In this document: positions 1 through 8,762 of the stretch, in pieces | Layout: every line of letters starts with the position of its first letter | How positions within the stretch are numbered: the first letter of the stretch is position 1 | From: Haloarcula salina | GTDB lineage: Archaea; Halobacteriota; Halobacteria; Halobacteriales; Haloarculaceae | Assembly: GCF_010119195.1 (NCBI RefSeq) | Contig: NZ_WRXL01000001.1 | Coordinates: 558,001 to 622,000, forward strand | Direction of reading: 5' to 3' | DNA length: 64,000 nucleotides | Notes under the pieces: generated by a model | Database searches by the model: none | Told to the model about the DNA's origin: nothing | Seen by the model: the letters and a program-made list of their open reading frames with translations, nothing else | Translations under genes and position numbers: made by a program

Positions 1-1
1 C

Positions 2-754
2 CGCGACCACGAGTGGAACATGTGGTTCGTCGTCACCGCGGGGTCCAGACAGCGCCGCGACGAGATCCTGGCAGACATCGAGGCGCGGACGGGGTGTTCG
101 GTGCTCGTCCTCCCGATGCTGACCGACTACTACATCGACCTGGAGTTCCCGGTCGTGAACGGCGACCGGTTCGCCCGGGAGACGGGCGCGGGACGTAGCG
201 AGCGTGCGAGCGAGCGCCTGGGCCAGACTGACGCGAGCGCCACGCGCATCAGCGAGGACGCGGCCGCGGACCTCTCGGCACTCGACAGGCGGCTCGTGCT
301 CGAAATCCAGGGCGGGTTCCCGCTGGTGGCGACCCCGTATCGCGAGGTGGCCGAGGCCGTCGACGCGGACGTCGCCGACGTACTGTCCGCCATCGAACGG
401 CTCCAGCGCACTCACTGCATCAAGCGCATCGGCTGCGTCGTCAACCACATCGCGACCGGGTTCGACAGCAACTGCATGGTCGTCTGGGACGTGCCCGACG
501 GCGCGCTCGACGACCGCGGCGAGGCCGTGGGCGAACTCCCGTACGTGACGCTTTGCTATCACCGCCCCCGGCGACCGGAACAGGGCTGGTCGTACAATCT
601 GTTCACGATGATTCACGGGCGCGAAACGGCCGCCGTCGACGAGAAGATCGACGAACTCGCCGGCGAGTATCTCCCATACGACCACGACAGACTGTACTCG
701 ACAAAGACGCTCAAACAGACCGGGGCACGCTACGACGACATCGTCGGTCAGTAG
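2..754 (+). CDS. ahbB: Siroheme decarboxylase, AhbA/AhbB-type (Lrp/AsnC-like), 5' end missing
   Basis: Removes acetate side-chain carboxyls from siroheme to give 12,18-didecarboxysiroheme in the alternative haem pathway of archaea (family knowledge). The frame is open to the left edge (reading ...HEWNMWFVVTA), so the start lies outside the window. The visible part has the end of one AsnC-like ligand domain, then a linker and a second winged helix (around DLSALDRRLVLEIQGGFP) followed by a second ligand domain containing RIGCVVNHIATGFDSN and CYHRPRR. Two consecutive AhbA/B-like modules in one chain indicate a fusion of the two subunits. Such proteins are often mislabelled as Lrp transcription regulators. 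Confidence 0.8.
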   Translation, partial: RDHEWNMWFVVTAGSRQRRDEILADIEARTGCSVLVLPMLTDYYIDLEFPVVNGDRFARETGAGRSERASERLGQTDASATRISEDAAADLSALDRRLVLEIQGGFPLVATPYREVAEAVDADVADVLSAIERLQRTHCIKRIGCVVNHIATGFDSNCMVVWDVPDGALDDRGEAVGELPYVTLCYHRPRRPEQGWSYNLFTMIHGRETAAVDEKIDELAGEYLPYDHDRLYSTKTLKQTGARYDDIVGQ

Positions 755-803
755 CTATACCTTGCTAAATCAGGCTACACGGCCGCCGTAACCCCCGGAA
801 CCC

Positions 804-813
804 TTTTCTTATT
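804..813 (+). promoter_or_regulatory. TATA-like box of HalX regulator
   Basis: T-rich element ttttcttatt is centred about 27 bases before the ATG at 835, the spacing expected for a haloarchaeal leaderless transcript. Confidence 0.5.
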
Positions 814-834
814 CTACCCGGAACGTGGTAATCA

Positions 835-1440
835 ATGTCACAGAGTCGGCGAGCGAACGTCCTCGTGGTCGACGACGAGTCCGACGTGGCCGACACGTAT
901 GCGCGACAACTGCGCGAACGGTACACGGTCGAGACGGCCTACAGCGGCGAGGAGGCCCTCGAACGGCTGAATCCGTCCGTCGACGTCGTCTTGCTCGACC
1001 GACGGATGCCCGACCGCACCGGGGACGAGGTTCTGTCGGCGATTCGCGACGACCGATACGATGCGCGCGTCGCGATGGTCACCGCCGTGGAGCCGGACTT
1101 CGACATCATCGAGATGCCCTTCGACGACTACGTCGTCAAGCCGGTGACGGAGGCCGACCTCGTCGAGACGGTCGAGCGCCTGACGCGCTACGCCGACTAC
1201 GAGGAGCGGCTGCGCGAGTGTTACTCGCTGACTGCGAAGTACGCCGCCCTGCAGTCCTCGAAACCGGACGCGGCCCTCGAAGAGAGCGAGGAGTTCGCGG
1301 ACCTCGAAGCCGAACTGACGGCGGTCCGATCAGAGCTAGACGAAATTAGCGCGTCGTTCGACGCGACCGACTTCGAGGCGCTGTTCCGGGAGTTCGAGAC
1401 CGACGACGGGAGCGGTGGCGCGACCGACCACACGACGTAG
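835..1440 (+). CDS. Response regulator with HalX domain
   Basis: A two-component receiver of 201 residues. The receiver covers about residues 7-115 and has all key residues: Asp13/Asp14, phospho-acceptor Asp55 (in VVLLDRRMPD) and Lys102 (in DDYVVKP). The C-terminal part, about 125-190, is a helical, glutamate-rich HalX domain, a haloarchaeal output or interaction domain without a known DNA-binding motif. No kinase is adjacent, so its partner is unknown. The start is supported by the TATA-like box 27 bases upstream. Confidence 0.88.
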   Translation: MSQSRRANVLVVDDESDVADTYARQLRERYTVETAYSGEEALERLNPSVDVVLLDRRMPDRTGDEVLSAIRDDRYDARVAMVTAVEPDFDIIEMPFDDYVVKPVTEADLVETVERLTRYADYEERLRECYSLTAKYAALQSSKPDAALEESEEFADLEAELTAVRSELDEISASFDATDFEALFREFETDDGSGGATDHTT

Positions 1441-1548
1441 GCCGGGTCGGCATCCAATGGTCGCGCCGGGCGACGATACGGACTGCGGTCCGCGTGAGGG
1501 GCTGTCCCTTTCGAAAGCACTAACCGAGTCTCTTCCATAGGAAGGCCA

Positions 1549-2484
1549 ATGAGTCAACAACTCCCGGACGTGCAGGCGTCGAGTCCGGACGTAACGGTCG
1601 GCCTCAATCGCGTCGGTGTGACGGGCGTCGAGAAGCTCGTCAAGCTGGGGCGTCGCGACCGCGACCCGATCGTGCTCATGGCGGAGTTCGAAGTGTTCGT
1701 CGACCTGCCCTCCTGGCGGAAGGGCGCGGACATGTCCCGCAACATGGAGGTCATCGACGAGACGCTCGAGACCGCCGTCGCCGAGGAGGCCTACCGGGTC
1801 GAAGACGTGTGCGGCGACGCCGCCGAACTCCTGCTCGAGAAACACGACTACACGACGAAAGCGGAAGTTCGGATGGAAGCCGAGTACGTCACCCACGAGA
1901 AGACCCCCGAGTCGGGGATGGCCACCCAGTCGACGGCCGACATCATCGCCTCGGCGACCGCGACCGAAGACGGGACGAGCGAGGAGATCGGCGCTCGCGT
2001 CACCGGGATGACGGTCTGTCCGTGCTCGCAGGGGATGTCCGCCTCCCGCGCCCGACAGACGCTCCGTCAGCTCGACGTGGAGGAGGACGTCATCGAGGAG
2101 TTCCTCGAGACCAACCCGCAGGCGGGCCATTCCCAGCGCGGCCACGCCACCCTGACCGTCGAGAGCGACGGCGCGCCGGAGGTCGACCTGAACGACCTCA
2201 TCGAGGTCGCGCGGGACTCGATGAGCGCCCGCATCTACAACCTCGCGAAGCGGCCCGACGAGGACCACATGACCTACGAGGCCCACAAGGACGCCAAGTT
2301 CGTCGAGGACTGCGTGCGCGCACTGGCCGAGGGCGTCGTCGAGACGTTCCCGGACCTCGACGACGACGCCATCGTGACCATGAAGCAGTCCAACGACGAG
2401 TCCATCCACCAGCACAACGCCCACGCCGAGCGCGTGGCGGCACTGGGCGACCTGCGCGCGGAAGTCGAAGACGGCGAGCGCTGA
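1549..2484 (+). CDS. mptA: GTP cyclohydrolase MptA
   Basis: Archaeal type IV GTP cyclohydrolase (FolE2-related). It makes 7,8-dihydroneopterin 2',3'-cyclic phosphate from GTP for pterin synthesis, and in haloarchaea it also feeds archaeosine. The protein has 311 residues, the normal length. It contains the family signature with Cys157 and Cys159 (TVCPCSQGM), followed by HSQRGH, and a C-terminal segment around [10 protein letters not shown] purine-rich aggaagg stretch lies 5-11 bases before the ATG. The gene stands alone between the HalX regulator and a convergent TrmB-type gene. Confidence 0.93.
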   Translation: MSQQLPDVQASSPDVTVGLNRVGVTGVEKLVKLGRRDRDPIVLMAEFEVFVDLPSWRKGADMSRNMEVIDETLETAVAEEAYRVEDVCGDAAELLLEKHDYTTKAEVRMEAEYVTHEKTPESGMATQSTADIIASATATEDGTSEEIGARVTGMTVCPCSQGMSASRARQTLRQLDVEEDVIEEFLETNPQAGHSQRGHATLTVESDGAPEVDLNDLIEVARDSMSARIYNLAKRPDEDHMTYEAHKDAKFVEDCVRALAEGVVETFPDLDDDAIVTMKQSNDESIHQHNAHAERVAALGDLRAEVEDGER

Positions 2485-2517
2485 GCGAGAATCCGGGGCG
2501 AACTGAGGAACGCGCGC

Positions 2518-3327
2518 TCAGCGCGGCGGTCCGATGGGCGTCGCCTCGGCCCAGTGTTCCGCGAACGCGTCGCTGATGTCGCTGGTGAAGTCCGGGTCCT
2601 TGAGGTCGATGACGCCGAACGTCTCCTCCCGGCCGAGCGGATGGGGGACCTCGATACAGACCTCGATCTGGTCGAGCAGTTCGAACGTGGTCGTGATGTT
2701 CGGGCTGGCGCGGGCGCTGTAGTTGTCGTAGGGCGAGAGGCGGTCGTAGTACTCGCGGTTGGCTTCCTCGGGGAGGTTCTCGAAGAGGTCGGGACGGACG
2801 AGCAGAGACACCTCGACGCCGCGTTCCAGCGCGGCCTCGAGTTCGTCGACGATGCGCTCGGTCCCGGACCGGATGTCGACCTGCCGGGCGGGCGCGGAGC
2901 CGACCATGACGATCTCCCGGTCCGCGGCGGCCAGCCGCTCTAAGAGGAGGTCCAGCGAGTCGTCCGGTCCGACCGCGGCCGTCCAGAACGGCTCCTCGAC
3001 CGGCTCGGCGGATTCGAGCTGCGAGGACAGGTCGTCGACGATGTCCTCGTACTGGTCGACCTTCTCCTGGAGTTCGCGCTTCTTGTCCTCGAGCAGTCGG
3101 TCCAGCGCCGTGTCCGGCTCGACCGCGACGTACTTCTTCGGCCGGCTGGCGGTCTGGCTGCGGATCAGATTGTAGGTCTCGAGGCTGTTGAGCACGTCGT
3201 AGATGCGCCCCATCGGAACGTCACTGGCGCGTGACAACTCTTTGGCCGTTGTCGGCCCGGTTTCGAGTAGCGACCGATACGCTCGGGCCTCGTACTCGGA
3301 GAGCCCGAGGTCTCTGAGACTCGACAT
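2518..3327 (-). CDS. TrmB family transcriptional regulator
   Basis: A DNA-binding regulator, typically controlling sugar or central-carbon genes in archaea. An N-terminal winged helix (about residues 1-70: LGLSEYEARAYRSLL, TTAKELSRASDVPMGRIYDVL) is followed by a coiled coil (about 80-110) and a phospholipase-D-like TrmB sensor region. I place the start at the ATG at 3327 rather than the GTG at 3333, because a TATA-like aataagttttt lies about 28 bases upstream of it. The ligand is unknown. The DUF255/P450 genes nearby do not identify a target. Confidence 0.85.
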   Translation of the reverse strand: MSSLRDLGLSEYEARAYRSLLETGPTTAKELSRASDVPMGRIYDVLNSLETYNLIRSQTASRPKKYVAVEPDTALDRLLEDKKRELQEKVDQYEDIVDDLSSQLESAEPVEEPFWTAAVGPDDSLDLLLERLAAADREIVMVGSAPARQVDIRSGTERIVDELEAALERGVEVSLLVRPDLFENLPEEANREYYDRLSPYDNYSARASPNITTTFELLDQIEVCIEVPHPLGREETFGVIDLKDPDFTSDISDAFAEHWAEATPIGPPR

Positions 3328-3351
3328 ACGCACACATCGGCGGAGCGCGGC

Positions 3352-3362
3352 AAAAACTTATT
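3352..3362 (-). promoter_or_regulatory. TATA-like box of TrmB-type gene
   Basis: On the minus strand this reads aataagttttt, about 28 bases upstream of the ATG at 3327. It supports a leaderless start. Confidence 0.5.
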
Positions 3363-3428
3363 GGATGTTTACCGTTTGTCTCCGTTTTCGACCGTTGTCC
3401 AGCGGGCGTCAGACGACCGCGGTCCGCC

Positions 3429-5042
3429 TCACTCCGCGCCGGTGAGCGCGCCTTCCAGTTCGGCCGGCGTCGCGCCCTCCGCGACGACGGCGTCGCCGTC
3501 GAGCAGTCGCGCCGTGCCGTCGCCGTCGGGGTCGGGGACGACGGTGGTCTCGTGGTCGGCCATCCGGAGCGCGGCGCGGTGGAGGTCGGTCCCGGCCTCC
3601 GTGCCGACGGTGAGGCGCTGGGGGTGCTGGAGGCGGGCCGCGACGGCGGCGTAGCCGGCCACCTCGACGCCCATCCGCTCGGCCGCACCGGCGAAGGACT
3701 CGACCGCGTCGAGCGCGGTCCGGTGGTACCGCTCCTCGCCGGTCAGCGCCGCGAGGTCCACTAGCGCGTCCGCGAGTTCGACCGTCGCGTCGAGCGGGTG
3801 GAGCGACCGGCCACAGAGGCCCGCGCCCGAGTCCGGGCCGTCGCGGAACGCGCCGCTGTCCTGCTGGCGGTGCTCGATGGTCCAGTCGGCGACGGCCCTC
3901 GCGGGGCCGGGCTCGCCGAGCACCTGCCAGCTCGTCGTCAGCCCCTGGAGGAGCCGGGCCTGGTCGAGCAGGAGGCCCGTGTCGCTCGCCGGCCCGTCGT
4001 AGTGGGCCACCTCGCCGCCGTCGACGAGCGTGTCGCAGACCGCGTCGCGCGCTCGCTGGGCGTACTGCCGGGCGCGCTCGTCGTCGGTGTAGGCGGTGAC
4101 CCACAGCAGGGCGTCGACCGCCAGCCCGTTCCGGTCGGCGAACACCGTCTCGTCGACGTGGGGCGGCGTCCGGTCCTCGCGGTCGGCCGCCTCCAACCGG
4201 TAGTACTCGTCGTCGCCGGCCTGGCTGGCCGCGAAGGCCTCGCCCGTCCACTGCGTCGTCGTGAGGTAGTCGACGGTCCGCTGGGCGGCGTCGCGGTAGG
4301 CCTCGGTCCCGGTGTAGCGGTAGCCGTGGGCGAACGCCCGGACCAGCGCGGCGTTCTCGTCCAGCAGTTTCTCACGCCGCGGGTTCCCCCAGTTGCGCTC
4401 GGTCGCGTAGCGGAAGAAGCCGCCGTCGTAGGTGTCGAGCAGGTGCGTGCGAATCGCCTCGAGCGTCCGCGTCGCCTGGTCGCGCGCCCGGACCAGCGCG
4501 AACTCCACGGTCCGGGGCAGCGGGAACTTCACGTCCGAGCCCCAGCCGCCGAACTCGTCGTCGAACGCGCCGAGCAGCTGTTCGACCATGTGCTCCTCGA
4601 TGCGCGGCCGCAGGTCGCCCGCCGGCGGCGCCTCGTCCTGGAGCTGTCGCGGGACGGAGCCGGCGGCGGCCCCCTGCGCGTCCCACGACTCGCGGACCGA
4701 GTCGAGGATGCCGCGGAAGCCGTCCGGGCCGAGGAACGTCGCGCCCGTGATGACCTCGCCGTCGGGCGTGAGAAACACCGTCGACGGGAAGCCGCCCATC
4801 GTGTAGCGCTCCCGGACGCGGGGGTTCCGGTCCGCGTCGACGCGCACGGGGACGAAGCCGTCGTTGATGTTGGCCGCGATGCGGGGCTCGCCGAACGTCC
4901 GGCGGTCCATCTCGCGACACTCCGCGCTCCACGGGACGGTCAGCGCCAGCAACACGGGCCTGCCGGTCTCAGCGGCGGCGTCGAAGGCGTCGGGCCCCCA
5001 CTCGCGCCACTCCACTTTGGTCTCGCTCGCGAACTCGTCCAT
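3429..5042 (-). CDS. DUF255 thioredoxin-like/six-hairpin protein (YyaL/SPATA20 family)
   Basis: A 537-residue protein with an N-terminal thioredoxin-like domain (about 1-165) and a C-terminal alpha/alpha-barrel related to N-acylglucosamine epimerases. Family members are usually about 550-750 residues, so this is short. The region that normally carries a CxxC (as in TCHWCH) reads VPWSAECREMDRR here, so only one cysteine remains and a classical dithiol oxidoreductase activity is unlikely. The thioredoxin cis-proline loop GGFPSTVFL is kept. The start is the ATG at 5042. The frame stays open further upstream, but that DNA is the promoter and 5' part of the divergent P450 gene. Confidence 0.8.
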   Translation of the reverse strand: MDEFASETKVEWREWGPDAFDAAAETGRPVLLALTVPWSAECREMDRRTFGEPRIAANINDGFVPVRVDADRNPRVRERYTMGGFPSTVFLTPDGEVITGATFLGPDGFRGILDSVRESWDAQGAAAGSVPRQLQDEAPPAGDLRPRIEEHMVEQLLGAFDDEFGGWGSDVKFPLPRTVEFALVRARDQATRTLEAIRTHLLDTYDGGFFRYATERNWGNPRREKLLDENAALVRAFAHGYRYTGTEAYRDAAQRTVDYLTTTQWTGEAFAASQAGDDEYYRLEAADREDRTPPHVDETVFADRNGLAVDALLWVTAYTDDERARQYAQRARDAVCDTLVDGGEVAHYDGPASDTGLLLDQARLLQGLTTSWQVLGEPGPARAVADWTIEHRQQDSGAFRDGPDSGAGLCGRSLHPLDATVELADALVDLAALTGEERYHRTALDAVESFAGAAERMGVEVAGYAAVAARLQHPQRLTVGTEAGTDLHRAALRMADHETTVVPDPDGDGTARLLDGDAVVAEGATPAELEGALTGAE

Positions 5043-5144
5043 ACGGGGCCTCGGCGGCGGGCGTACAAAGGCCCTCTCATAGGCACTGTCGACGGCCCCG
5101 CTCCCGACGAAAGACCGATTGGCCGGGCGACCCAAGTGTCGCCG

Positions 5145-6521
5145 ATGGACGCCCTCCGCGATTCGATCGAACCGTCCGAACCGGTCACGCCCGGCGACCG
5201 CCCGCCGCGCCTCGGTCGCGTCCCGCTCGTCGACAACACCGTCGGGATGCTGCGGGACCCGCTCGGCTTCTACGACCGCGCCGGCGACCACGCGGCCGAC
5301 GTGGTCGGCTACAACGTCGCCGGGACGACTGGCTACTTCGTCTGTCACCCGGACCTGGTGGAGCGCGTGCTCGTCACCGACGCCGCGTCCTACGAGAAGG
5401 GCGCGCTCCTCCGGCGGTCGCTCGGCCGCTTCATCGGCGAGGGGCTGTTCCTGCTGGAGGGCGAGGAGTGGCGCGAACAGCGGACGGCGCTCCAGCCGGC
5501 GTTCTTCCGGGAACGGATCGCCGCCTACGGCGAGACGATGACCGACTTCGCCGCGCGGACCGCCGCAGAGTGGTCGGACGGCCAGCGCCTCGACGTGCGC
5601 CCGCACATGCAGTCGCTGACGCTCGACATCCTCGGCAAGACGCTGCTGGACGTGGACATCGAGACGACAGCCGACGCGCTGGAACCCCTGCTCGACGCGC
5701 TCCGCCATCGCCTCGACCCCCGGTCGCTGTCCGCGTACCTCCCGCTGTGGGTTCCGACGAAAACGAACCGCGCTGTCACTCGCTCACTCGCCGACTTCCA
5801 GGCCACCCTGGACGAGGTCGTCGCCGCCCGCAGGCGCGAGGACGACGCGGCCCGCGACCAGCGCGACGACGTGCTCTCCCTGCTGCTCTCGCTCGGCGAG
5901 GAGACGATGGACCGCGAGCGTCTCGGTCACCAGCTCCTGACCTTCCTCGTCGCCGGCCACGACACGACGGCGCTGACGCTCACCTACGCGTGGCTCCTGC
6001 TCGCGAACGACCCCGACGCCCAGGGGCGCCTGCACGACGAACTCGACGACGTGGTCGGTGACCGCCGACCGACGCCAGACGACCTGTTCGATCTGCCCTA
6101 CCTCGACGCCGTGCTGAACGAGGTCCTCCGGCTGTACCCGCCCGCGTTCACCGTCTTCCGTCAGCCGACGGAGCCGGTGACGCTCGGCGGCTACGACATT
6201 TCGCCGGGAGCTCAGCTCACCCTGCCGCAGTGGCTCGTCCACCGCGACGAGCGCTGGTACGACGAGCCCGACGCGTTCCGTCCCGAGCGCTGGATCGACG
6301 GCCTCGAAGCCGCCCTGCCGGACTACGCCTACTACCCCTTCGGCGGCGGCCCGCGCCACTGCATCGGGATGCGCTTCGCTCGAATGGAAGCCAAGCTCGC
6401 CCTGGCGACCATCGCCCGGGAGTACGCCGTCGAGGCAGTGACCGAGCCGCCGCTGTCGCTGGCGATGCAGATCACGCTCAGCCCCACCGAACCGGTCGAA
6501 GTTCGCGTCCGCGAGCGCTGA
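5145..6521 (+). CDS. Cytochrome P450
   Basis: A soluble haem-thiolate monooxygenase of 458 residues. It shows the I-helix oxygen-binding motif AGHDTT (about 270-275), the K-helix ExxR (Glu326/Arg329) and the haem loop FGGGPRHCIG with axial Cys406. No membrane anchor is present. It resembles haloarchaeal P450s of the CYP174 type, but I cannot verify the subfamily. The substrate is unknown and no ferredoxin or reductase is adjacent. The gene is divergent from the DUF255 gene with about 100 bases between them. Confidence 0.92.
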   Translation: MDALRDSIEPSEPVTPGDRPPRLGRVPLVDNTVGMLRDPLGFYDRAGDHAADVVGYNVAGTTGYFVCHPDLVERVLVTDAASYEKGALLRRSLGRFIGEGLFLLEGEEWREQRTALQPAFFRERIAAYGETMTDFAARTAAEWSDGQRLDVRPHMQSLTLDILGKTLLDVDIETTADALEPLLDALRHRLDPRSLSAYLPLWVPTKTNRAVTRSLADFQATLDEVVAARRREDDAARDQRDDVLSLLLSLGEETMDRERLGHQLLTFLVAGHDTTALTLTYAWLLLANDPDAQGRLHDELDDVVGDRRPTPDDLFDLPYLDAVLNEVLRLYPPAFTVFRQPTEPVTLGGYDISPGAQLTLPQWLVHRDERWYDEPDAFRPERWIDGLEAALPDYAYYPFGGGPRHCIGMRFARMEAKLALATIAREYAVEAVTEPPLSLAMQITLSPTEPVEVRVRER

Positions 6522-6607
6522 CACCGCCGTCAGAGGGCGCGCACGTCATCGGCGCGAAGCGATGCCACTCTCGAAAGGCGTTTGGGGGCGGACCTGCAAG
6601 CGGTGGT

Positions 6608-7171
6608 ATGCTCCGGGTCATCGGGCTGCTGTTGCTCATCCCGCTGTTCGACATCGTGCTGCTGGTGACGGTGGCGATTCCCTATCTCGGCCCGCTCGTC
6701 ACGGTCGCCCTCGTCGTCCTGACGGCGCTCGTCGGAATGCTGCTCGTCCGCGCCGAGGGGCGTGCCACGCTACGGACGATACAGGAGAAGCTGGCGACCG
6801 GCGAGCTCCCGACCGACGAACTCGTCGACGGCGGACTGCTCATCGCCGCCGGCGCGTTCTTCCTCACGCCCGGCCTCGTGACCGACTTCGTCGGCCTCCT
6901 GCTCGCAGTCCCGCTCACCCGCTACCCGGTCCGGGTCGCCACGCGCCGCTGGGTCGTCCGCCCCTACATCGACTCCAAGACCGGCGGCTTCGCCAGCGGG
7001 CAGGTGTACATCGGCGGCTTCCCCGACGAGGACGGCGGTCCCGCGGGTCCCGGCGCGGCCGGCCCCTCCGGCCCCGGCGACGCCCCCGACGGCGGCGCGG
7101 GCGGCTCCGGCTCGTCCTTCGATCGCGACGACGCCACCGATATCGACTTCGAGGAACGCGACGAACACTGA
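6608..7171 (+). CDS. fxsA: FxsA family membrane protein
   Basis: A 187-residue inner-membrane protein. Hydrophobic segments lie at about 1-22, 25-47 and 80-105. The FxsA core (PLFDIVLLV, GALLIAAGAFFLTPGLVTD-like stretch, TRYPVR) is followed by a glycine/proline/aspartate-rich hydrophilic tail from about residue 140. Bacterial FxsA relieves phage T7 exclusion. The archaeal role is unknown. Start is at the ATG at 6608. Confidence 0.85.
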   Translation: MLRVIGLLLLIPLFDIVLLVTVAIPYLGPLVTVALVVLTALVGMLLVRAEGRATLRTIQEKLATGELPTDELVDGGLLIAAGAFFLTPGLVTDFVGLLLAVPLTRYPVRVATRRWVVRPYIDSKTGGFASGQVYIGGFPDEDGGPAGPGAAGPSGPGDAPDGGAGGSGSSFDRDDATDIDFEERDEH

Positions 7172-7218
7172 AGCCCTGCCGCGGTTTCACATCCCCAGGC
7201 GCCCGCGAAACGTTACCC

Positions 7219-7227
7219 TTTTCAATA
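7219..7227 (+). promoter_or_regulatory. TATA-like box of tRNA-Ile
   Basis: An AT-rich ttttcaata lies about 33 bases before the mature 5' end of the tRNA, and no other AT-rich element is closer. Confidence 0.4.
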
Positions 7228-7257
7228 CCCCTCGGGTACTGGAATATACGCTCATCC

Positions 7258-7331
7258 GGGCCAATAGCTCAATCAGGTTGAGCGCTCGGCTGATAACCGG
7301 GAGGCTCTCGGTTCAAATCCGAGTTGGCCCA
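7258..7331 (+). tRNA. tRNA-Ile (anticodon GAT)
   Basis: A complete intron-free cloverleaf. Acceptor arms GGGCCAA and TTGGCCC pair fully. The D-stem is GCTC/GAGC. The anticodon stem CTCGG/CCGGG closes the loop CTGATAA with anticodon GAT. The T-arm CTCGG-TTCAAAT-CCGAG is perfect. The discriminator base is A at 7331, and CCA is not encoded. Confidence 0.97.
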
Positions 7332-7561
7332 CTCCCTTTCCGGGTGGTTTCCAGCCCATCCAATTCACCACTCTCAAGCCCTCAGAGACTCCTTTTCTGC
7401 ATCTCAGAAATATACCCATAGAGGTCATTCTGACAATCCCGGCCGCAACCGTGGCGGCCCCCTCCGCCGTCTGCGATACATCGTAGCCACGACGAGGGGC
7501 GAGAGTCTGTACCGCTCCATCTCAATCCGATCGCCGTCCGAGTGAGCGCGCAGGACCCTAT
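7332..7561. other. Gene-free stretch after the tRNA
   Basis: About 230 bases with less extreme GC content than the surroundings. It holds no convincing gene; open frames are short and have arginine/serine-rich compositions. No second tRNA or clear terminator is visible. The inverted repeats before the zinc-ribbon gene start right after it. Confidence 0.5.
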
Positions 7562-7590
7562 AGGACCGTCAAATCGGGGGTGACGGTCCT
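7562..7590 (+). promoter_or_regulatory. Perfect 10-bp inverted repeat before the zinc-ribbon gene
   Basis: AGGACCGTCA (7562-7571) and TGACGGTCCT (7581-7590) are exact reverse complements separated by nine bases. The repeat lies just after a TATA-like cctata (7558-7562), so it may be an operator over the transcription start or a leader hairpin. Confidence 0.55.
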
Positions 7591-7593
7591 TTG

Positions 7594-7615
7594 TCCGTCC
7601 CCACGGGGTGACGGA
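7594..7615 (+). promoter_or_regulatory. Second hairpin, ending 3 bases before the ATG
   Basis: TCCGTC (7594-7599) pairs with GACGGA (7610-7615), and CCC (7600-7602) with GGG (7606-7608), leaving one bulged T and a three-base loop. If transcribed, it would hold the start region of the following gene. Confidence 0.45.
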
Positions 7616-7618
7616 TAC

Positions 7619-7771
7619 ATGGCAGACTTCCGCTTTACCTGCCCGGACTGCGGGGCGAGCACGGTCGTCGACGGCGGGGTTCGAGAGCGGCTCTTGGCGG
7701 TCGGCTGCCCGGTCTGCGGGCGACCGGTCGGGAGCGCCGCGTTCGTCGATGCGACCTCCGCGGAGCAGTGA
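7619..7771 (+). CDS. Zinc-ribbon miniprotein (DUF7560-like)
   Basis: A 50-residue protein with two CxxC knuckles, CPDC near residues 8-11 and CPVC near residues 32-35, which should bind one zinc ion. Small single zinc-ribbon proteins are abundant in haloarchaea and many have no known role. I chose the ATG at 7619; the in-frame GTG upstream falls inside the first inverted repeat. The two inverted repeats directly before the ATG suggest control at this site. Confidence 0.75.
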   Translation: MADFRFTCPDCGASTVVDGGVRERLLAVGCPVCGRPVGSAAFVDATSAEQ

Positions 7772-7873
7772 CGTCGGCGGGGACCCGCTCGCAGTTGTAT
7801 CACCGGGACGGCTGTTTCGTCTGCGACACGTAAACGGCGGCCGCGTGACTGATTTTTCAGGCCGAGCATAACC

Positions 7874-7883
7874 TATTTAAAAT
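7874..7883 (+). promoter_or_regulatory. TATA box of DUF4013 gene
   Basis: A strong haloarchaeal TATA element, tatttaaaat, is centred about 27 bases before the ATG at 7905. The surrounding ctatttaaaatag is nearly palindromic. Confidence 0.7.
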
Positions 7884-7904
7884 AGACCAGAGACTGATAC
7901 TGAT

Positions 7905-8762
7905 ATGATAGAAGACGCGCTCCGGTATCAGACGCAGGGCGACGACTGGCTGAAACGCGTGGCCATCGGCGGCGGCGTGCTCTTTCTCGGGTTCCTGCTC
8001 GTCCCGCTGTTCACCTTCCAGGGCTACATGCTGGAAGTGATGCGCCGGGTGATGCGCGGGGAGACGGAGACGCCGCCCGCGTGGGGCGACCTCGACCTCG
8101 TGGAGACGACCGTCGACGGGGTCCGACACACCGTCGTCGTGCTGGGATACGGGCTGGCACTGCTCGTCGTCCTCGCCGTTCCGGGCGTGGTGATGTTCGT
8201 GGGGATCGCGGGCGAGTCGGGCGCGCTGGCGGTGCTGGGCGTGCTCGTCGGCGGACTCGTCTACCTCGCCGGCGTGCTCGCGATGGCCGCGGTCCTCCCG
8301 GTCGCGACGGGGAACTTCGTCAAGGAGGACAGCATCGCCGCCGGCTTCGACCTCGACGTGCTCCGGGCCGTGGTAACGAACCGAACGATGCTGATGGCCG
8401 TCCTCATGGCGTTCGCGGTCAACATCATCGTCTCGGCGGTCAGCAGCGTCCTCGGATTCACCATCGTCGGCTACCTCCTCGTGCCGTTCGTCGCGTTCGT
8501 CGGGCAGTCGGGGATCATGTACATCTGGGCCGAGGGATTCGCAGACGCCTACGAGGAAGAGTACGGCGAACCGCCGCTCGCGCCCGAAGCGGGGTTCGGC
8601 GCGGGGACTGACGCCACGACAGGCGTCCGCGACGAGTCCACCGACCGGGTCGCGGGTGAGACGGACGACGACTCTGCGACCGGCTGGGACGACGACTCGA
8701 CGAGCGCGTGGGACGACGACTCGACGGGCGACTGGGACGACACCGGCGACGACCGGTACTGA
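7905..8762 (+). CDS. DUF4013 domain membrane protein
   Basis: A 285-residue membrane protein of unknown function. A short N-terminal cytoplasmic part is followed by about five hydrophobic segments within residues 20-205. The last 80 residues are hydrophilic and aspartate-rich, with a repeated WDDDST motif. DUF4013 proteins are common in haloarchaea and methanogens. The start is confirmed by the TATA box 27 bases upstream. Confidence 0.82.
   Translation: MIEDALRYQTQGDDWLKRVAIGGGVLFLGFLLVPLFTFQGYMLEVMRRVMRGETETPPAWGDLDLVETTVDGVRHTVVVLGYGLALLVVLAVPGVVMFVGIAGESGALAVLGVLVGGLVYLAGVLAMAAVLPVATGNFVKEDSIAAGFDLDVLRAVVTNRTMLMAVLMAFAVNIIVSAVSSVLGFTIVGYLLVPFVAFVGQSGIMYIWAEGFADAYEEEYGEPPLAPEAGFGAGTDATTGVRDESTDRVAGETDDDSATGWDDDSTSAWDDDSTGDWDDTGDDRY

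Noticed and set aside
3798..5144. Long plus-strand frame joined to the P450
   Set aside because: It is antisense to the DUF255 gene and rich in Arg/Val repeats typical of shadow translation. The P450 begins at MDALRDS (5145).
5043..5708. Upstream extension of the DUF255 frame on the minus strand
   Set aside because: This open frame lies opposite the strongly supported P450 gene, and its sequence is not family-like. High GC content produces such long shadow frames.
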